Of a DNA stretch of 64,000 bases, positions 52,383-62,210 are shown one piece after another; positions within the stretch are counted from its first letter, which is position 1; each line of letters starts with the position of its first letter. Under the pieces are notes generated by a model. The model was not told where the DNA came from. It was given only the letters and a program-made list of their open reading frames with translations, and made no database searches. The stretch comes from Brevundimonas sp. UBA5866 (lineage in GTDB: Bacteria; Pseudomonadota; Alphaproteobacteria; Caulobacterales; Caulobacteraceae): the NCBI RefSeq assembly GCF_002432125.1, contig NZ_DJFS01000079.1, forward strand, positions 67,693 through 131,692. The letters are read 5' to 3'. The position numbers and the translations under genes were made by a program.

Positions 52383-53486
52383 TTAACGCGGCAAAACACC
52401 CAGAGGATCGACCGCGATGGGGTCATCGCCACGCATCTGGCGCACTTCATAATGGATCGACGGGCGTCCATCACCGGCGGTCAGACCGACCGTGCCGATG
52501 GACTGTCCGGCGCGAACCGATGCACCATCACGAACCGTGGCCGAACCCAGGTGGCTGTAAACCGTCCGCCAGCCATCGCGGTGAACGATCAGAACCGTCA
52601 GCCCCTGCCCCACGATATCATCGCCGACATAGGCGACCGTGCCATCAGCCGAAGCCTTGACCTCAGTACCGGCGGCAGCACCGATGTTGATGCCGTTGTT
52701 ACGCTCGCCCAGTCCACTGGGGCCAAAACGGCGCAGGATTTCGCCGCGAACCGGCCATTGCAGAGCAATCCGCTGCCCGACCGGAGCTGGTGCAGGGGCA
52801 GGTGCGCTGGCCGCAGGCGTACCCACAGGTTGGGTTCGTGGCGCGGGCGGCAACGGGGCATTGCCGCTGGGCGGCGGTGGCGGCGGCGGGACGGACGCGC
52901 CGGAGCCCACAGTGACGCCCGCTGGCGTCGGGCCGGTCGCATATGGATCGGTACCACGGTCAATCGCCGTAGACGGGAGGGTCAGTCGCTGCCCCGCTGT
53001 GATGCTTCCACGCGGGCCGAGATTGTTCAGATCGATCAGGATTTGTACCGGAACGCCGAATCGACGGCCGACACCGGAAATCGTGTCGCCCTGTTGGATG
53101 ACATAGGCCGCACCGGCCTGAACCGGAGCGGAAGATGCAGGCGGCGTTACGCGGACTGGCTCGCCCGTCGAGGGATAGGCCGGCCCCGCCGCAGGCGGCA
53201 GGCCACCGCCTTGAATGGTGCCCGATCCGGCAATCGGCCCCTGCTCTACGGGCGGCGGTGTATTGGGTTGGTAGTAGGGATTGTTGACGCCACCCGTATT
53301 GACCTGTGCAGGCGGGGTTTGCGCCGGAGGTGCATAGGGATTTTGGCCATAGGGGCCGGGTGCCTGTCCGGTCTGTACCGGACGCGTCGAATAGCGCGGC
53401 TCCGCCGGATAGGTTGAACAGGCCGCCAGCGTCAGTGCGCTCCCGGCCAGCATTCCCGCCCGAATCCAATTGCGGCTGCTCAGCAT
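52383..53486 (-). CDS. nlpD: NlpD-like LysM/LytM lipoprotein with degenerate M23 site
   Basis: A 367-residue outer-membrane lipoprotein (lipobox LAAC, Cys23). It has a long Pro/Gln-rich linker, one LysM domain (about 127-171), a second Pro-rich linker and a C-terminal LytM domain (about 240-365). The M23 zinc ligands are partly lost: the HxGxD site reads NNGIN (Asn263, Asn267). His312 and His345 remain. It should therefore be a non-catalytic activator of amidases at division, like NlpD and EnvC. Its place after surE-pcm is the conserved nlpD locus. Confidence 0.9.
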   Translation of the reverse strand: MLSSRNWIRAGMLAGSALTLAACSTYPAEPRYSTRPVQTGQAPGPYGQNPYAPPAQTPPAQVNTGGVNNPYYQPNTPPPVEQGPIAGSGTIQGGGLPPAAGPAYPSTGEPVRVTPPASSAPVQAGAAYVIQQGDTISGVGRRFGVPVQILIDLNNLGPRGSITAGQRLTLPSTAIDRGTDPYATGPTPAGVTVGSGASVPPPPPPPSGNAPLPPAPRTQPVGTPAASAPAPAPAPVGQRIALQWPVRGEILRRFGPSGLGERNNGINIGAAAGTEVKASADGTVAYVGDDIVGQGLTVLIVHRDGWRTVYSHLGSATVRDGASVRAGQSIGTVGLTAGDGRPSIHYEVRQMRGDDPIAVDPLGVLPR

Positions 53487-53596
53487 CCACGCCTCCGTCT
53501 TAACAAGTCACATCAAGATATCCGGGTTGGCCGGATTCGAATCCAAACCAAACGGCAAACTCGCGCGAAAGTGGGGCGAAATGGTTAAGGGCGGAT

Positions 53597-54241
53597 TTAC
53601 CCTTCTTTGGCCATGCCCTCGACCAGAGGCACGAAACGCACCTCGCACAGGCTTTCGCGTGTAAAGCTGCCGTCTTCCTGGCCGGTATAACGGTTCAGCA
53701 TCTGAACCGAGGTGCGCCCCACCGGAGCCACCAGAATGCCGTTGGGCTTCAACTGCTTCAGCAGCTCGGTTGGCTCATGGGGAGAGGCAGCCGTCACCAT
53801 GATCCGGTCGAACGGGGCCTGCTCGTTCCAGCCCTGCCCTCCGTCGCCATGACGGGTAAACACGTTTTCGATACCGAGGCGTTTAAGACGCCCTTCGGCT
53901 TCGTTCAGCAGGCTTTTGTATCGTTCGACGGTATAGACGAAACGCGCCATGCGGCTCAGCACCGCGCACTGATAGCCGCTGCCCGTGCCGATTTCGAGAA
54001 CCCGGTGGCGCGGGCCGACCTTCAGGGCCTGGGTCATAAGGCCGACGATGAACGGCTGGCTGATGGTCTGGGCGCAGTCGATAGGAAGAGCCTGGTCTTC
54101 CCACGCCTGGTCCAGAAACTTCTCGTGGACGAAGATCGAGCGGTCCACATTCTCCATCGCCGCGAGGACGCGCGCATCCGTCACCCCCTGCCGCCGTAGC
54201 GACAGGATAAGGCGTCCAGCGCGATCGTCCCCGAGGTTCAT
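53597..54241 (-). CDS. pcm: Protein-L-isoaspartate O-methyltransferase
   Basis: Pcm methylates L-isoaspartyl residues so damaged proteins can be repaired. The 214-residue protein has the SAM motif VLEIGTGSGYQCAVLSRM, preceded by the active-site block DCAQTISQPFIVGLMTQAL, and the later APFDRIMVTAASPHEPTEL. It lies 10 bases after surE, and the surE-pcm-nlpD order matches E. coli and many Proteobacteria. Confidence 0.96.
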   Translation of the reverse strand: MNLGDDRAGRLILSLRRQGVTDARVLAAMENVDRSIFVHEKFLDQAWEDQALPIDCAQTISQPFIVGLMTQALKVGPRHRVLEIGTGSGYQCAVLSRMARFVYTVERYKSLLNEAEGRLKRLGIENVFTRHGDGGQGWNEQAPFDRIMVTAASPHEPTELLKQLKPNGILVAPVGRTSVQMLNRYTGQEDGSFTRESLCEVRFVPLVEGMAKEG

Positions 54242-54251
54242 GTGCAGTCTC

Positions 54252-55043
54252 TTATTGCTCGTGCGGTCCCTTGGGCGGCGCGCCGCCCAGAACCTTTTTC
54301 AGGTCGTTGATCATCGGCATGTGCGTCAGATCGATATGCAGCGGCGTGACCGAGATTCGGCCCTCTTCCATAGCACGCAGATCGGTCCCCTGCGGGTGTT
54401 CGTGCGGCGTGCCACGGAAGGCCATCCAGTAATACGGACGGCCACGCAGGTCATCACGGCGGATGGCGTGCAGTTCACCGATATCGCGGAACCCCTGACG
54501 GGTGATCTCGACTTCCTTCACCAGCTCGACCGGCAGTTTGGGGAAGTTGACGTTCATCACCACGCCGTCCGGCCATTTCTGGTCCAGCAGCTTTTTGATG
54601 ATTCCCGGTGCGAAGGCTTCGGCGGTTTCCCAATGGGCCACCGCCTCGTCGTGGAAACGCTCCAGCGACTGCGACAGGGCAATCGAGCGGATGCCGAAGG
54701 CCATGCCCTGCAGCGCACCGGCGACGGTACCGGAATAGGAGACATCCTCGCCCACGTTGTGGCCGCGGTTCACGCCCGAAAGCACCAGATCGGGCTTTTC
54801 AGGCATCAGGTCGTTGACCGCCAGAATGACGCAGTCGGTCGGGGTCCCCGTAACCGAAAAACGCTTGTCGCCGTGCTTGTTGACGCGCAGCGGCTCGGTC
54901 AGGGTCAGGCCACGGCCCTTCCCCGACTGTTCGACCGCCGGAGCCACGATCCAGACATCGTCGGACAGGGTCCGCGCGATCTTTTCCAGACAAGTCAGGC
55001 CCTCGGCGTCGATGCCGTCGTCGTTCGTCAGAAGAATACGCAT
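54252..55043 (-). CDS. surE: 5'/3'-nucleotidase SurE
   Basis: SurE is a stationary-phase survival nucleotidase that removes phosphate from nucleoside monophosphates. The metal motif [12 protein letters not shown] at the N-terminus is intact, as is the [20 protein letters not shown] block with a family-conserved Asn. The length (263 residues) is normal. It is between serS (9-base gap) and pcm (10-base gap), all likely in one operon. Confidence 0.96.
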   Translation of the reverse strand: MRILLTNDDGIDAEGLTCLEKIARTLSDDVWIVAPAVEQSGKGRGLTLTEPLRVNKHGDKRFSVTGTPTDCVILAVNDLMPEKPDLVLSGVNRGHNVGEDVSYSGTVAGALQGMAFGIRSIALSQSLERFHDEAVAHWETAEAFAPGIIKKLLDQKWPDGVVMNVNFPKLPVELVKEVEITRQGFRDIGELHAIRRDDLRGRPYYWMAFRGTPHEHPQGTDLRAMEEGRISVTPLHIDLTHMPMINDLKKVLGGAPPKGPHEQ

Positions 55044-55052
55044 GAATACTCT

Positions 55053-56381
55053 TTATGCAGCGGCGATGGCGGTCAGACCGCCCATGTACGGTTGCAGCAC
55101 GGTCGGAACAGCGATGCTGCCGTCTTCGCGCTGATAGTTTTCCATAACGGCGACGAGGGTGCGGCCAACCGCCAGACCCGAGCCGTTCAGGGTGTGCAGA
55201 TACTCGGTCTTCTTCTCGCCAGCACGCTTGAAGCGGGCGTCCATGCGGCGGGCCTGGAAGTCACCGCAGTTCGAGCAGGAGCTGATCTCGCGGTAGGTGT
55301 TCTGCGACGGCAGCCAGACTTCGAGGTCATAGGTCTTGCGGGCCGAAAAGCCCATGTCGCCCTTGCACAGCAGCACCTTGCGGTACGGCAGTTCCAGCGC
55401 CTGCAGCACAGCCTCGGCACAGCCAGTCATGCGCTCATGCTCGGCTTCGCTGTCTTCCGGTTTGCAGATCGAAACCAGCTCCACCTTCTGGAACTGGTGC
55501 TGGCGGATCAGGCCGCGCGTGTCGCGGCCCGCCGAACCGGCCTCTGCGCGGAAGCAATAGGTCAGCGCGGTCATGCGGATGGGCTGGGCAACGTCTTCGT
55601 CGCTCAGAACCTGTTCGCGCACGAGGTTGGTCAGCGACACCTCGGCGGTCGGGATCAGCCAGCGGTTGCCTTCGATGTGCTCGACATCTGCGTCCGGATC
55701 ACCGTCGGCGGCACGGAACAGGTCTTCCTTGAACTTCGGAAGCTGGCCGGTACCGAAGATGGCGTGGTCACGGACCAGCAGCGGCGGGTTCACCTCGGTA
55801 TAGCCGTTCTGCGTGGTCTGCATGTCCAGCATGAACTGGCCCAGAGCGCGTTCCAGACGGGCCAGCTGGCCCTTGATGACGGCAAAGCGCGCACCCGACA
55901 TGCGGGCGGCACCTTCGAAGTCGATCATCTTGAGCGCTTCGCCCAGATCGGCGTGGTCCTTGGCCGGACCTTCGGTGCGCGGCGTGCCCCACTTGCTGAC
56001 TTCGACGTTGTCGTTCTCGTCCGCGCCATCGGGCACGTCATCGGCGGCGATGTTCTTGAGGCCCGCCAGCAGGTCGCGCAGCTCACCGCCCTTGGCGGCT
56101 TCGGCTTCACCGGCCTCGGCGATGACGCCCTTGAGCGTTTCGACCTCGGCCTTCAGGCGTTCGGCCTCGGCCATGTCCTTCTTGCCCATGGCCGCGCCGA
56201 TGGCCTTGGAAGCCGCGTTGCGCTTGGCAAGGGCTTCCTGACCGGCGGTCTGGGCCGCGCGCAGATCGACGTCCAGCGCCAGAATCTGATCGACCACGGA
56301 CTGGGCGTTTTCGACACCGCGCGACGACCAGCCCGCTACGAAAGCTGCGGGATTGTCTCGGATCGCTCTGATGTCGTGCAT
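55053..56381 (-). CDS. serS: Serine--tRNA ligase
   Basis: SerRS charges tRNA-Ser and tRNA-Sec. The 442-residue class II enzyme has the long N-terminal coiled coil (about 1-110) and motif 2 in [20 protein letters not shown]. Motif 3 is in [20 protein letters not shown]. The [18 protein letters not shown] block is also present. It heads the serS-surE-pcm unit. Upstream is a gap of about 95 bases to the cytochrome fusion gene. Confidence 0.97.
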   Translation of the reverse strand: MHDIRAIRDNPAAFVAGWSSRGVENAQSVVDQILALDVDLRAAQTAGQEALAKRNAASKAIGAAMGKKDMAEAERLKAEVETLKGVIAEAGEAEAAKGGELRDLLAGLKNIAADDVPDGADENDNVEVSKWGTPRTEGPAKDHADLGEALKMIDFEGAARMSGARFAVIKGQLARLERALGQFMLDMQTTQNGYTEVNPPLLVRDHAIFGTGQLPKFKEDLFRAADGDPDADVEHIEGNRWLIPTAEVSLTNLVREQVLSDEDVAQPIRMTALTYCFRAEAGSAGRDTRGLIRQHQFQKVELVSICKPEDSEAEHERMTGCAEAVLQALELPYRKVLLCKGDMGFSARKTYDLEVWLPSQNTYREISSCSNCGDFQARRMDARFKRAGEKKTEYLHTLNGSGLAVGRTLVAVMENYQREDGSIAVPTVLQPYMGGLTAIAAA

Positions 56382-56477
56382 GATCTTGGCCTAAAGCTAG
56401 GGCAGTTAATGAAAGGCCCCTGCTCTACCGTTACTGACGCTATCAGGCAAACCCGTTAGCCATAATAGGCGGTAACA

Positions 56478-57782
56478 TTAGGCCGCTTTTTTAGCGCGAA
56501 CGTTGATCTCGACCTCGATCATCTTCGAGACCCAGCTGGCGGCGGCATCTGATACCATGCCCAGATCGAGCCGGGTACGATCCACCGCGACCTTGCCCGT
56601 CACGGTCGCCTCTCCAGAAGCCTCGTCAAAGGTGAAAGGCAGAACCACTGGCTGGGATGCCGATTTGATTCGCAGCGTGCCACGCGCTTCATAGCGGTTG
56701 CCGTCCAGAGCCACGAATTCCGTCGCCTCGAAACGGGCCGTCGGAAACTGGGCCGGGTTGAACCACTCGGCTCCCTTCAATGAGCCGTCCTTGGTCGCGT
56801 CGCCTGTCTGGGCCGAGGCGGTATCAACCGTCACCACCGCCGTCGAGCCTGCCAGATCGGCCGGATCAAAACGGATATCGGCTTCCCACTTTTGGAAACT
56901 TCCCGTGAAGGGCGCGCCCGAGTGGGTACCGCTGAAGCTGATCGAAGAAGCCGATGCATCGACAGTCCATGCCGGTGCCGTGCCTGCCATGACCGAAGTT
57001 TCGGCCACAGCCACCGGGGTCGTCTCGGCGGCGGTCATTTCCGCCTTTGGTGCAGGCTTGGCGGCAATAGCAAAGGCCACGCCGATAACGGCCACGAATG
57101 CCACACCCGCAAAACGCTCCAACCATTTTTCCTTGGCCGAAGGCGGCGATGCCAACGGCACGTCTGCATGCGGCAGCACCGGCACCATATGCGCCAGAAC
57201 GCCATCACGGTTCAAAAACTGGTGCTTCAGGGCAGCGCCGACGTGCAGAGCGACAAGGACAATCGCGCCCCATGCCAACTTGCTGTGGGCACCCATCGCC
57301 ATATAGCCAACCGTACGGCGTACGGCCTCGCTCGCATGTTCGATGAAGCCGATGTGCGGAATGGTGAACAGGCCGAACCACAGGGTCGGCACCGGCAACG
57401 GCGTATCGGTCACCACCGCCCAACCGCTGGATACATAGGCCCAACCTGTCAGCGGCAACGCCAGCATCAAGGCGTAGAAGGCCACATGGGTCGCCCGTGC
57501 GGCAAAACGCTCCCAACCGTGCATCTGAGCCGGCAAAGCCGGAACCGGATGCGTCAATCGCCAGACAATCCGCACGAAGGTCAGAGCCAGGATCAGAAAG
57601 CCGACAGACTTGTGAATCTGGAACACGCGATAGGCCAAGGCCTGGGTTTCAGGCTGTTCAATCGCATCGCCCATCCACCACCCCATCGGGATCATGGCCA
57701 GAATCGACAGACCGATCAGCCAGTGAAGGGCGATCGCTACGGCGGAATAGCGGTCTTTGCGGGCAAGGGCGCGGGTGGACAT
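56478..57782 (-). CDS. Cytochrome b561-YceI fusion protein
   Basis: A 434-residue inner-membrane protein. Residues 1-200 form a four-helix cytochrome b561 domain with haem histidines around IALHWLIGLSILAMIPMGWW, VFQIHKSVGFLILALTFVRI, THVAFYALML and LVALHVGAALKHQFL. A further membrane segment (about 220-240) and a Pro/Ala-rich linker lead to a YceI domain (about 265-432) with SISFSGTHSGAPFTGSF and FNPAQFPTARFEATEF. YceI domains bind isoprenoids such as quinones, so the fusion may pass electrons between quinone and an external partner. Confidence 0.9.
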   Translation of the reverse strand: MSTRALARKDRYSAVAIALHWLIGLSILAMIPMGWWMGDAIEQPETQALAYRVFQIHKSVGFLILALTFVRIVWRLTHPVPALPAQMHGWERFAARATHVAFYALMLALPLTGWAYVSSGWAVVTDTPLPVPTLWFGLFTIPHIGFIEHASEAVRRTVGYMAMGAHSKLAWGAIVLVALHVGAALKHQFLNRDGVLAHMVPVLPHADVPLASPPSAKEKWLERFAGVAFVAVIGVAFAIAAKPAPKAEMTAAETTPVAVAETSVMAGTAPAWTVDASASSISFSGTHSGAPFTGSFQKWEADIRFDPADLAGSTAVVTVDTASAQTGDATKDGSLKGAEWFNPAQFPTARFEATEFVALDGNRYEARGTLRIKSASQPVVLPFTFDEASGEATVTGKVAVDRTRLDLGMVSDAAASWVSKMIEVEINVRAKKAA

Positions 57783-57814
57783 GGCTTTAATCGCTAACCT
57801 GTAGGTTCAGCTAC

Positions 57815-57846
57815 AAAAACGGGTGGAGAGACACTCTCTCCACCCG
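57815..57846 (-). terminator. Intrinsic terminator after the YceI lipoprotein gene
   Basis: An 11-bp perfect stem (CGGGTGGAGAG and its complement, 5-base loop) is followed by TTTTTG on the minus strand. It begins 12 bases after the YceI stop, separating it from the cytochrome fusion gene. Confidence 0.9.
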
Positions 57847-57857
57847 CACTTGAAAGT

Positions 57858-58568
57858 TTATTGTGCAGCCGCCGGAGCAGCATCCGCCTGCTTCAGGAAC
57901 TCACCATCGAAGCGGACCGTGACTTCGTCACCGACATAGCCCAGAGCCATACCGAAATCGGTACGCTTGAAGGTGCCTTCAGCCGCAAAACCGATGGCCG
58001 GAACCTGCATGAACGGGTGGCTCTCGATCTCGCCGTTGAAGGTGGCCTTGAAGGTCACCGGCTTGGTCACGCCGAGGAAGGTCAGGTCGCCGGTCACGTC
58101 TGCGGTGCGATCGCCGGTCTTGGTGACCTTGGTCGATTTGAAGGTCATCTGCGGGAACTGGCGGGCGTTCAGGTTCGACGGGCTGTTGGCGATGTCCTCG
58201 TTCCAGCTCTTGAAGCCGCTGTTGGCGTGGGTGCCGACATAGTCACCCGGGAAGTTGGCATCGACCGAGGTCGGATCAACGGTGAACTCGACGGAGCTGT
58301 TTTCCAGATTGGCCGGATCCAGCGTCACCTTTGACTCGATCTTGTTGAAACGGACCGTGTAGTTCGAGATCGAGTTGTGCAGAACCGAGGCCTGCAGAAT
58401 GGCGTGGGTCGGGTCCAGAACATAGACGCCGGCAGGTGCCTTCAGATCAACCGGACCTGCGGCAGCAGCAGCCGGGACCGTCGATGCGTCATTGTTGTTG
58501 GCAGGAGCGTTACAGGCTGCCAGCAGGGCAGCAGCGGACACAGCGATGAATGCAGCTTTAATCTTCAC
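57858..58568 (-). CDS. YceI family lipoprotein
   Basis: A 236-residue periplasmic YceI-domain protein with lipobox LLAAC, so membrane-anchored. The YceI beta-barrel (about 45-225) includes [32 protein letters not shown] and a [15 protein letters not shown] strand, ending with [11 protein letters not shown]. The family binds long isoprenoids and is often near cytochrome b561 genes, as here. It is divergent from mutL. Confidence 0.92.
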   Translation of the reverse strand: MKIKAAFIAVSAAALLAACNAPANNNDASTVPAAAAAGPVDLKAPAGVYVLDPTHAILQASVLHNSISNYTVRFNKIESKVTLDPANLENSSVEFTVDPTSVDANFPGDYVGTHANSGFKSWNEDIANSPSNLNARQFPQMTFKSTKVTKTGDRTADVTGDLTFLGVTKPVTFKATFNGEIESHPFMQVPAIGFAAEGTFKRTDFGMALGYVGDEVTVRFDGEFLKQADAAPAAAQ

Positions 58569-58765
58569 TTTCGGACCTCTTGGTAGCTTGCCCCGTTCAC
58601 TTCATGCGAGGCCTTGACGACGGAAGTTTCCGCCTAAGAACGGTAACAGTATATGTATCAGTTTTAGTTGCGCAAGCCTTCATGAACAAAAAATCCCAGC
58701 GAAATGTCCGGTTCCCGAAAACGGTGGATGCGCGGACGATTTCCGGGGCCTATCTTGGGACCTGC

Positions 58766-60676
58766 ATGCCTATTCGTCGTCTCCCGCCCGAAACCGTCAA
58801 CCGCATCGCCGCCGGCGAGGTGGTCGAACGCCCTGCCAGCGCCATCAAGGAACTGGTGGAAAACGCCATCGATGCGGGCGCGACCCATATAGAGATACAG
58901 GCGGACGGCGGCGGCCTGACCCGCATCCTGATCGCCGACGACGGCAAGGGCATCCCCAAGGATGAACTGCCCATCGCGGTCGAGCGCCATGCTACGTCCA
59001 AGCTGGAGCCGGACGATGCGGGCGATGTTGACCTTCTGCGCATCTTCACGCTGGGCTTCCGTGGCGAGGCCCTGCCCTCCATCGGCTCGGTCGCGCGCCT
59101 GACCATCACCACCCGCGCCAAGTCCGACGCCGGACAGCAGGACGCATGGGCCATCACCGTCGAGGGCGGTGATCACAAACCTGTCTCGCCCGCAGGCTTT
59201 CCCGGCCCCCACGGTGCCCGCGTCGAAGTGCGCGATCTGTTCTATGCCACCCCTGCCCGTCTGAAGTTCATGAAGTCGGAACGGGCCGAGGCGATGGCCA
59301 TCTCCGAGGAGATCAAACGTCAGGCGATGGCCCACGAGGATGTGGCTTTCACTCTGACACTGGACGGCAAGACCACGCTGCGTCTGCCCGCCGAACACAA
59401 AGGCGATGAAGGCCGCCTGCGCCGTCTGGGGGCGCTGTTGGGCCGCGAGTTCGAGGCCAATGCTCTGCTGATAGATCAGGAACGCGATGGCGTGCGCCTG
59501 TCGGGTTATGCGGGCCTGCCGACTTACTCGCGCGGAAATGCCGCCCACCAGTTCCTGTTCGTCAATGGTCGCCCCGTGCGTGACCGCCTGCTGCAGGGGG
59601 CGCTGCGCGGGGCCTATGCCGACTTCCTCGCCCGCGACCGCCATCCGGCGGCGGCGCTCTTTATCGATATCGACCCGCTTTACGTTGACGTGAACGTCCA
59701 TCCGGCCAAGGCCGAGGTGCGTTTCCGCGATCCCGCGCTGGTACGCGGCCTGATCGTCGGGGCACTCAAACACGCTCTCCACGCGGCAGGCCACCGCGCC
59801 TCCACCACCGTGGCCGCAGATGCCCTGTCGGGTTTCCAGCCGCATACGGGCGTCCAGACCTATGGCGATCAGCCCGCCCTGCCCCCTTCCGCCGCCGGAT
59901 TTTCCGGCTGGGCCGGATGGTCAAAGCCCGATGCGGTCATCCAGATCATCCCCGGACTCTCAGAACGTTCGGCCCGCGTCGAACACACATGGTCCGGCCA
60001 GCAGGCCGCGCCGACCTTCCGCACTCTGGCCGAGGTTCAGGCCGCACACGCCGGACAGATTGCCCCGCAGCCGGACACGCCAGTCGATCCCATCGACTTT
60101 CCACTGGGCGCGGCCCGCGCACAGCTTCACGCCACCTATATCGTTGCCCAGACCCGCGACGGCCTCGTCATCGTGGACCAGCACGCCGCCCACGAGCGCC
60201 TCGTCTATGAACGGATGAAGGTGCAGATGGAGGGCGGCCACGTCACCCGCCAAGCCCTTCTGACGCCCGAAGTGGTCGAACTGGACCCCGCCGAGGCCGA
60301 GCGCATCGCCGCCAAGGCCGACGAACTGGCCGAGATGGGCCTGATCGTCGAGCCGTTCGGTTCGGGCGCGGTCCTTGTCCGCGAAACGCCCGCCTTGCTG
60401 GGCGACACCGACGTGCAGGGCCTGATCCGCGATATCGCCGACGACCTGTCGGAACATGGCGCAGCGCTGTCGCTGAAAGAACGCATGGCCGAGGTCTGCG
60501 GCACCATGGCCTGTCACGGATCGGTACGCTCTGGCCGCGTGCTCAGCGCGCCGGAAATGAACGCCCTGCTGCGCCAGATGGAAGCCACCCCCCACTCCGG
60601 CCAGTGCAACCACGGTCGCCCGACCTATGTGGAGCTAAAACTCCACGACCTCGAAAAACTGTTCGGGCGACGCTGA
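58766..60676 (+). CDS. mutL: DNA mismatch repair protein MutL (endonuclease type)
   Basis: MutL links mismatch recognition by MutS to strand removal. The 636-residue protein has the GHKL ATPase N-terminus with [28 protein letters not shown] and [10 protein letters not shown]. The C-terminal domain holds the metal-binding endonuclease motif DQHA-x2-E-x4-E ([12 protein letters not shown]), a CHGSVRSG block and CNHGRPT. It therefore nicks DNA itself, as expected where MutH is absent. I start it at the ATG at 58766; the longer open frame upstream is unsupported. Confidence 0.96.
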   Translation: MPIRRLPPETVNRIAAGEVVERPASAIKELVENAIDAGATHIEIQADGGGLTRILIADDGKGIPKDELPIAVERHATSKLEPDDAGDVDLLRIFTLGFRGEALPSIGSVARLTITTRAKSDAGQQDAWAITVEGGDHKPVSPAGFPGPHGARVEVRDLFYATPARLKFMKSERAEAMAISEEIKRQAMAHEDVAFTLTLDGKTTLRLPAEHKGDEGRLRRLGALLGREFEANALLIDQERDGVRLSGYAGLPTYSRGNAAHQFLFVNGRPVRDRLLQGALRGAYADFLARDRHPAAALFIDIDPLYVDVNVHPAKAEVRFRDPALVRGLIVGALKHALHAAGHRASTTVAADALSGFQPHTGVQTYGDQPALPPSAAGFSGWAGWSKPDAVIQIIPGLSERSARVEHTWSGQQAAPTFRTLAEVQAAHAGQIAPQPDTPVDPIDFPLGAARAQLHATYIVAQTRDGLVIVDQHAAHERLVYERMKVQMEGGHVTRQALLTPEVVELDPAEAERIAAKADELAEMGLIVEPFGSGAVLVRETPALLGDTDVQGLIRDIADDLSEHGAALSLKERMAEVCGTMACHGSVRSGRVLSAPEMNALLRQMEATPHSGQCNHGRPTYVELKLHDLEKLFGRR

Positions 60677-60692
60677 TTGAACCTATCGTGGA

Positions 60693-61169
60693 TCAGCAGG
60701 CGCCTGCCTGCTGCGCCCCATAGGTGGCCTGACTGACCGTGTATTTATCGCCATATTCGGACGAGAGTTGTTCGATCAGGCCACGGCATGAGAATCCGGA
60801 AATACTGAGATATTGCCGGGCCGAACGGGCTGCATTGTCGTTCCAGTCAGCATTTAAGCTGTCAACAGCAACGGTGGCGTCCGCCCGCTCATAGCCATCG
60901 CCATAACTGGATGACAGCTGCTCAATCAATCCGTCCCGCGAAAAACCACTGATTTCAAGGTATTGCCGAGCAGACCTCACCGCATTTCTCTGTGCCCCTG
61001 TCAGACGGCTTACAGGCTCTGGTGGGCTCGAAACGGTGCCTTCAACACTTGTGCCGACCGCACCTGCCGTTTCCGTATTGGGTGCACCGCCTTCGACACC
61101 ACATCCCGCAAGCGCCATAGACAATGCCGCAACCGACAGGCCAGCACCGAGCCTTTTAAGATCAAACAT
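60693..61169 (-). CDS. Ltp-type lipoprotein with two host-cell surface-exposed lipoprotein repeats
   Basis: A 158-residue predicted lipoprotein (lipobox LAGC, Cys23). The mature part has two repeats of about 45 residues (61-105 and 111-155), each reading NA.RSARQYL.ISGFS..GLIEQ followed by LSS.YGD.Y. This matches the Ltp repeat family found in streptococcal phage superinfection-exclusion lipoproteins and in many bacterial surface lipoproteins. Cys128 and Cys158 may form a disulfide. I start at ATG 61169 after GGGGGCGGAA. It is convergent with mutL and divergent from the phosphatase gene. Confidence 0.78.
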   Translation of the reverse strand: MFDLKRLGAGLSVAALSMALAGCGVEGGAPNTETAGAVGTSVEGTVSSPPEPVSRLTGAQRNAVRSARQYLEISGFSRDGLIEQLSSSYGDGYERADATVAVDSLNADWNDNAARSARQYLSISGFSCRGLIEQLSSEYGDKYTVSQATYGAQQAGAC

Positions 61170-61324
61170 TTCCGCCCCCTCCGACATATGTTCAAATCCG
61201 CTAGACCATACTGTCTCAAGCCAAGCCCAAAAATGTATGAACAGCCGCGCTTCCACCCCCTAGGTATCTATTTTATCCTTCGAAACGTCTTCGATGTTTT
61301 GAAGGACTCTAGCGGTTCAGGGTC

Positions 61325-61792
61325 ATGTTTAAGTCTGTGCTCTTCGTCTGCCTTGGCAATATCTGCCGCTCGCCCTTGGCCGAGGGCGCGTTCCGTGCCG
61401 AGGTGGCCAAACGCAAGCTGCCTATAGTGACCGACAGTGCAGGCACTGCCGCCTATCATATCGACGAAAAGCCCGATCCCCGCGCCATCGCCACGGCCAA
61501 GCGCAATGGGGTGGATATCTCCGGTCTGCGCGGGCGTCAGATCAAACCGGCGGACTTCACCCGCTTTGATCATATTGTGGCGATGGATACCGATAACCTC
61601 GCCAATCTGAAGCGCATCATGCCCGCAGAAGCCACCGCCCAGCTCAGCCTGATGCTGGACTGGGCAGGCCGTGCGGGTGAAAGCGTTCAGGATCCCTATT
61701 ACGGCGACGAAGACGGCTTCAATGTCACCTGGGCCGACGTTTCCGCCGCGGCGAAGGGTCTGGCCGACCATCTGGCGCAAAAACCGGAATAG
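61325..61792 (+). CDS. Low-molecular-weight protein-tyrosine phosphatase
   Basis: A 155-residue LMW-PTP. The catalytic loop FVCLGNICRSPLAEG at the N-terminus carries the nucleophile Cys and the Arg of the CX5R motif, and the general acid Asp is in VQDPYYGDEDGF. It dephosphorylates tyrosine residues or related small phosphates in the cytoplasm. No tyrosine kinase or exopolysaccharide gene is adjacent. An imperfect hairpin (61277-61305) lies 20 bases before the ATG. Confidence 0.94.
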   Translation: MFKSVLFVCLGNICRSPLAEGAFRAEVAKRKLPIVTDSAGTAAYHIDEKPDPRAIATAKRNGVDISGLRGRQIKPADFTRFDHIVAMDTDNLANLKRIMPAEATAQLSLMLDWAGRAGESVQDPYYGDEDGFNVTWADVSAAAKGLADHLAQKPE

Positions 61793-61808
61793 TCGGCCCT
61801 AAGCCCGA

Positions 61809-62141
61809 TCAGGCCGAAACCGGATTGATCGACAGCGGCGCACCGCCTTCTACGATCTCGATCAGACGGTCGATATTGGGGTGCGCGCCGGGGCGGGCCT
61901 TGGCATCCGGCGTATGCTCGCCGAACAGTTCAAGACCGTGCGCGGCGGCCTCGGCCGTCAGACCGCCAAACGCTAGGTGCAGATACTGATAGACGGCCAG
62001 CGAACCCTGCTTGCCCGGCTGGTTCTCGATGATGGCGACAACGGTCCCCGCCCCATCCAACAGTTCGATGCGGGACAGACCCTCGATCGACGGCAGCAGT
62101 TGCAGATTGTCTTTGAACGACGCGGTTGGCTGGATCATCAC
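61809..62141 (-). CDS. DUF2322 family protein
   Basis: A 110-residue small cytoplasmic protein. The family pattern is readable: LLPSIEGLSRIELLDGAGTV, ENQPGKQGSLAVYQYLHLAF, GGLTAEAAAHGLELFGEHT and PGAHPNIDRLIEIVEGG. The function of DUF2322 is unknown. It is convergent with the phosphatase gene and stands 69 bases from the Kelch gene. Confidence 0.8.
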   Translation of the reverse strand: MMIQPTASFKDNLQLLPSIEGLSRIELLDGAGTVVAIIENQPGKQGSLAVYQYLHLAFGGLTAEAAAHGLELFGEHTPDAKARPGAHPNIDRLIEIVEGGAPLSINPVSA

Positions 62142-62210
62142 TCTGGCCTTGAAACAAACGAAGCTGCCCGATTAACAGGTCGGGCGACCGCACGAAACGG
62201 CCTTGGAATT

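Noticed and set aside
53525..53556. A GGATTCGAATCC element that looks like a tRNA T-arm between nlpD and pcm
   Set aside because: The flanking bases do not form the T stem, and no acceptor, anticodon or D arm can be folded around it.
53985..56459. An 824-codon plus-strand open frame opposite pcm, surE and serS
   Set aside because: It spans three well-supported genes on the other strand and shows no motif or ribosome binding site.
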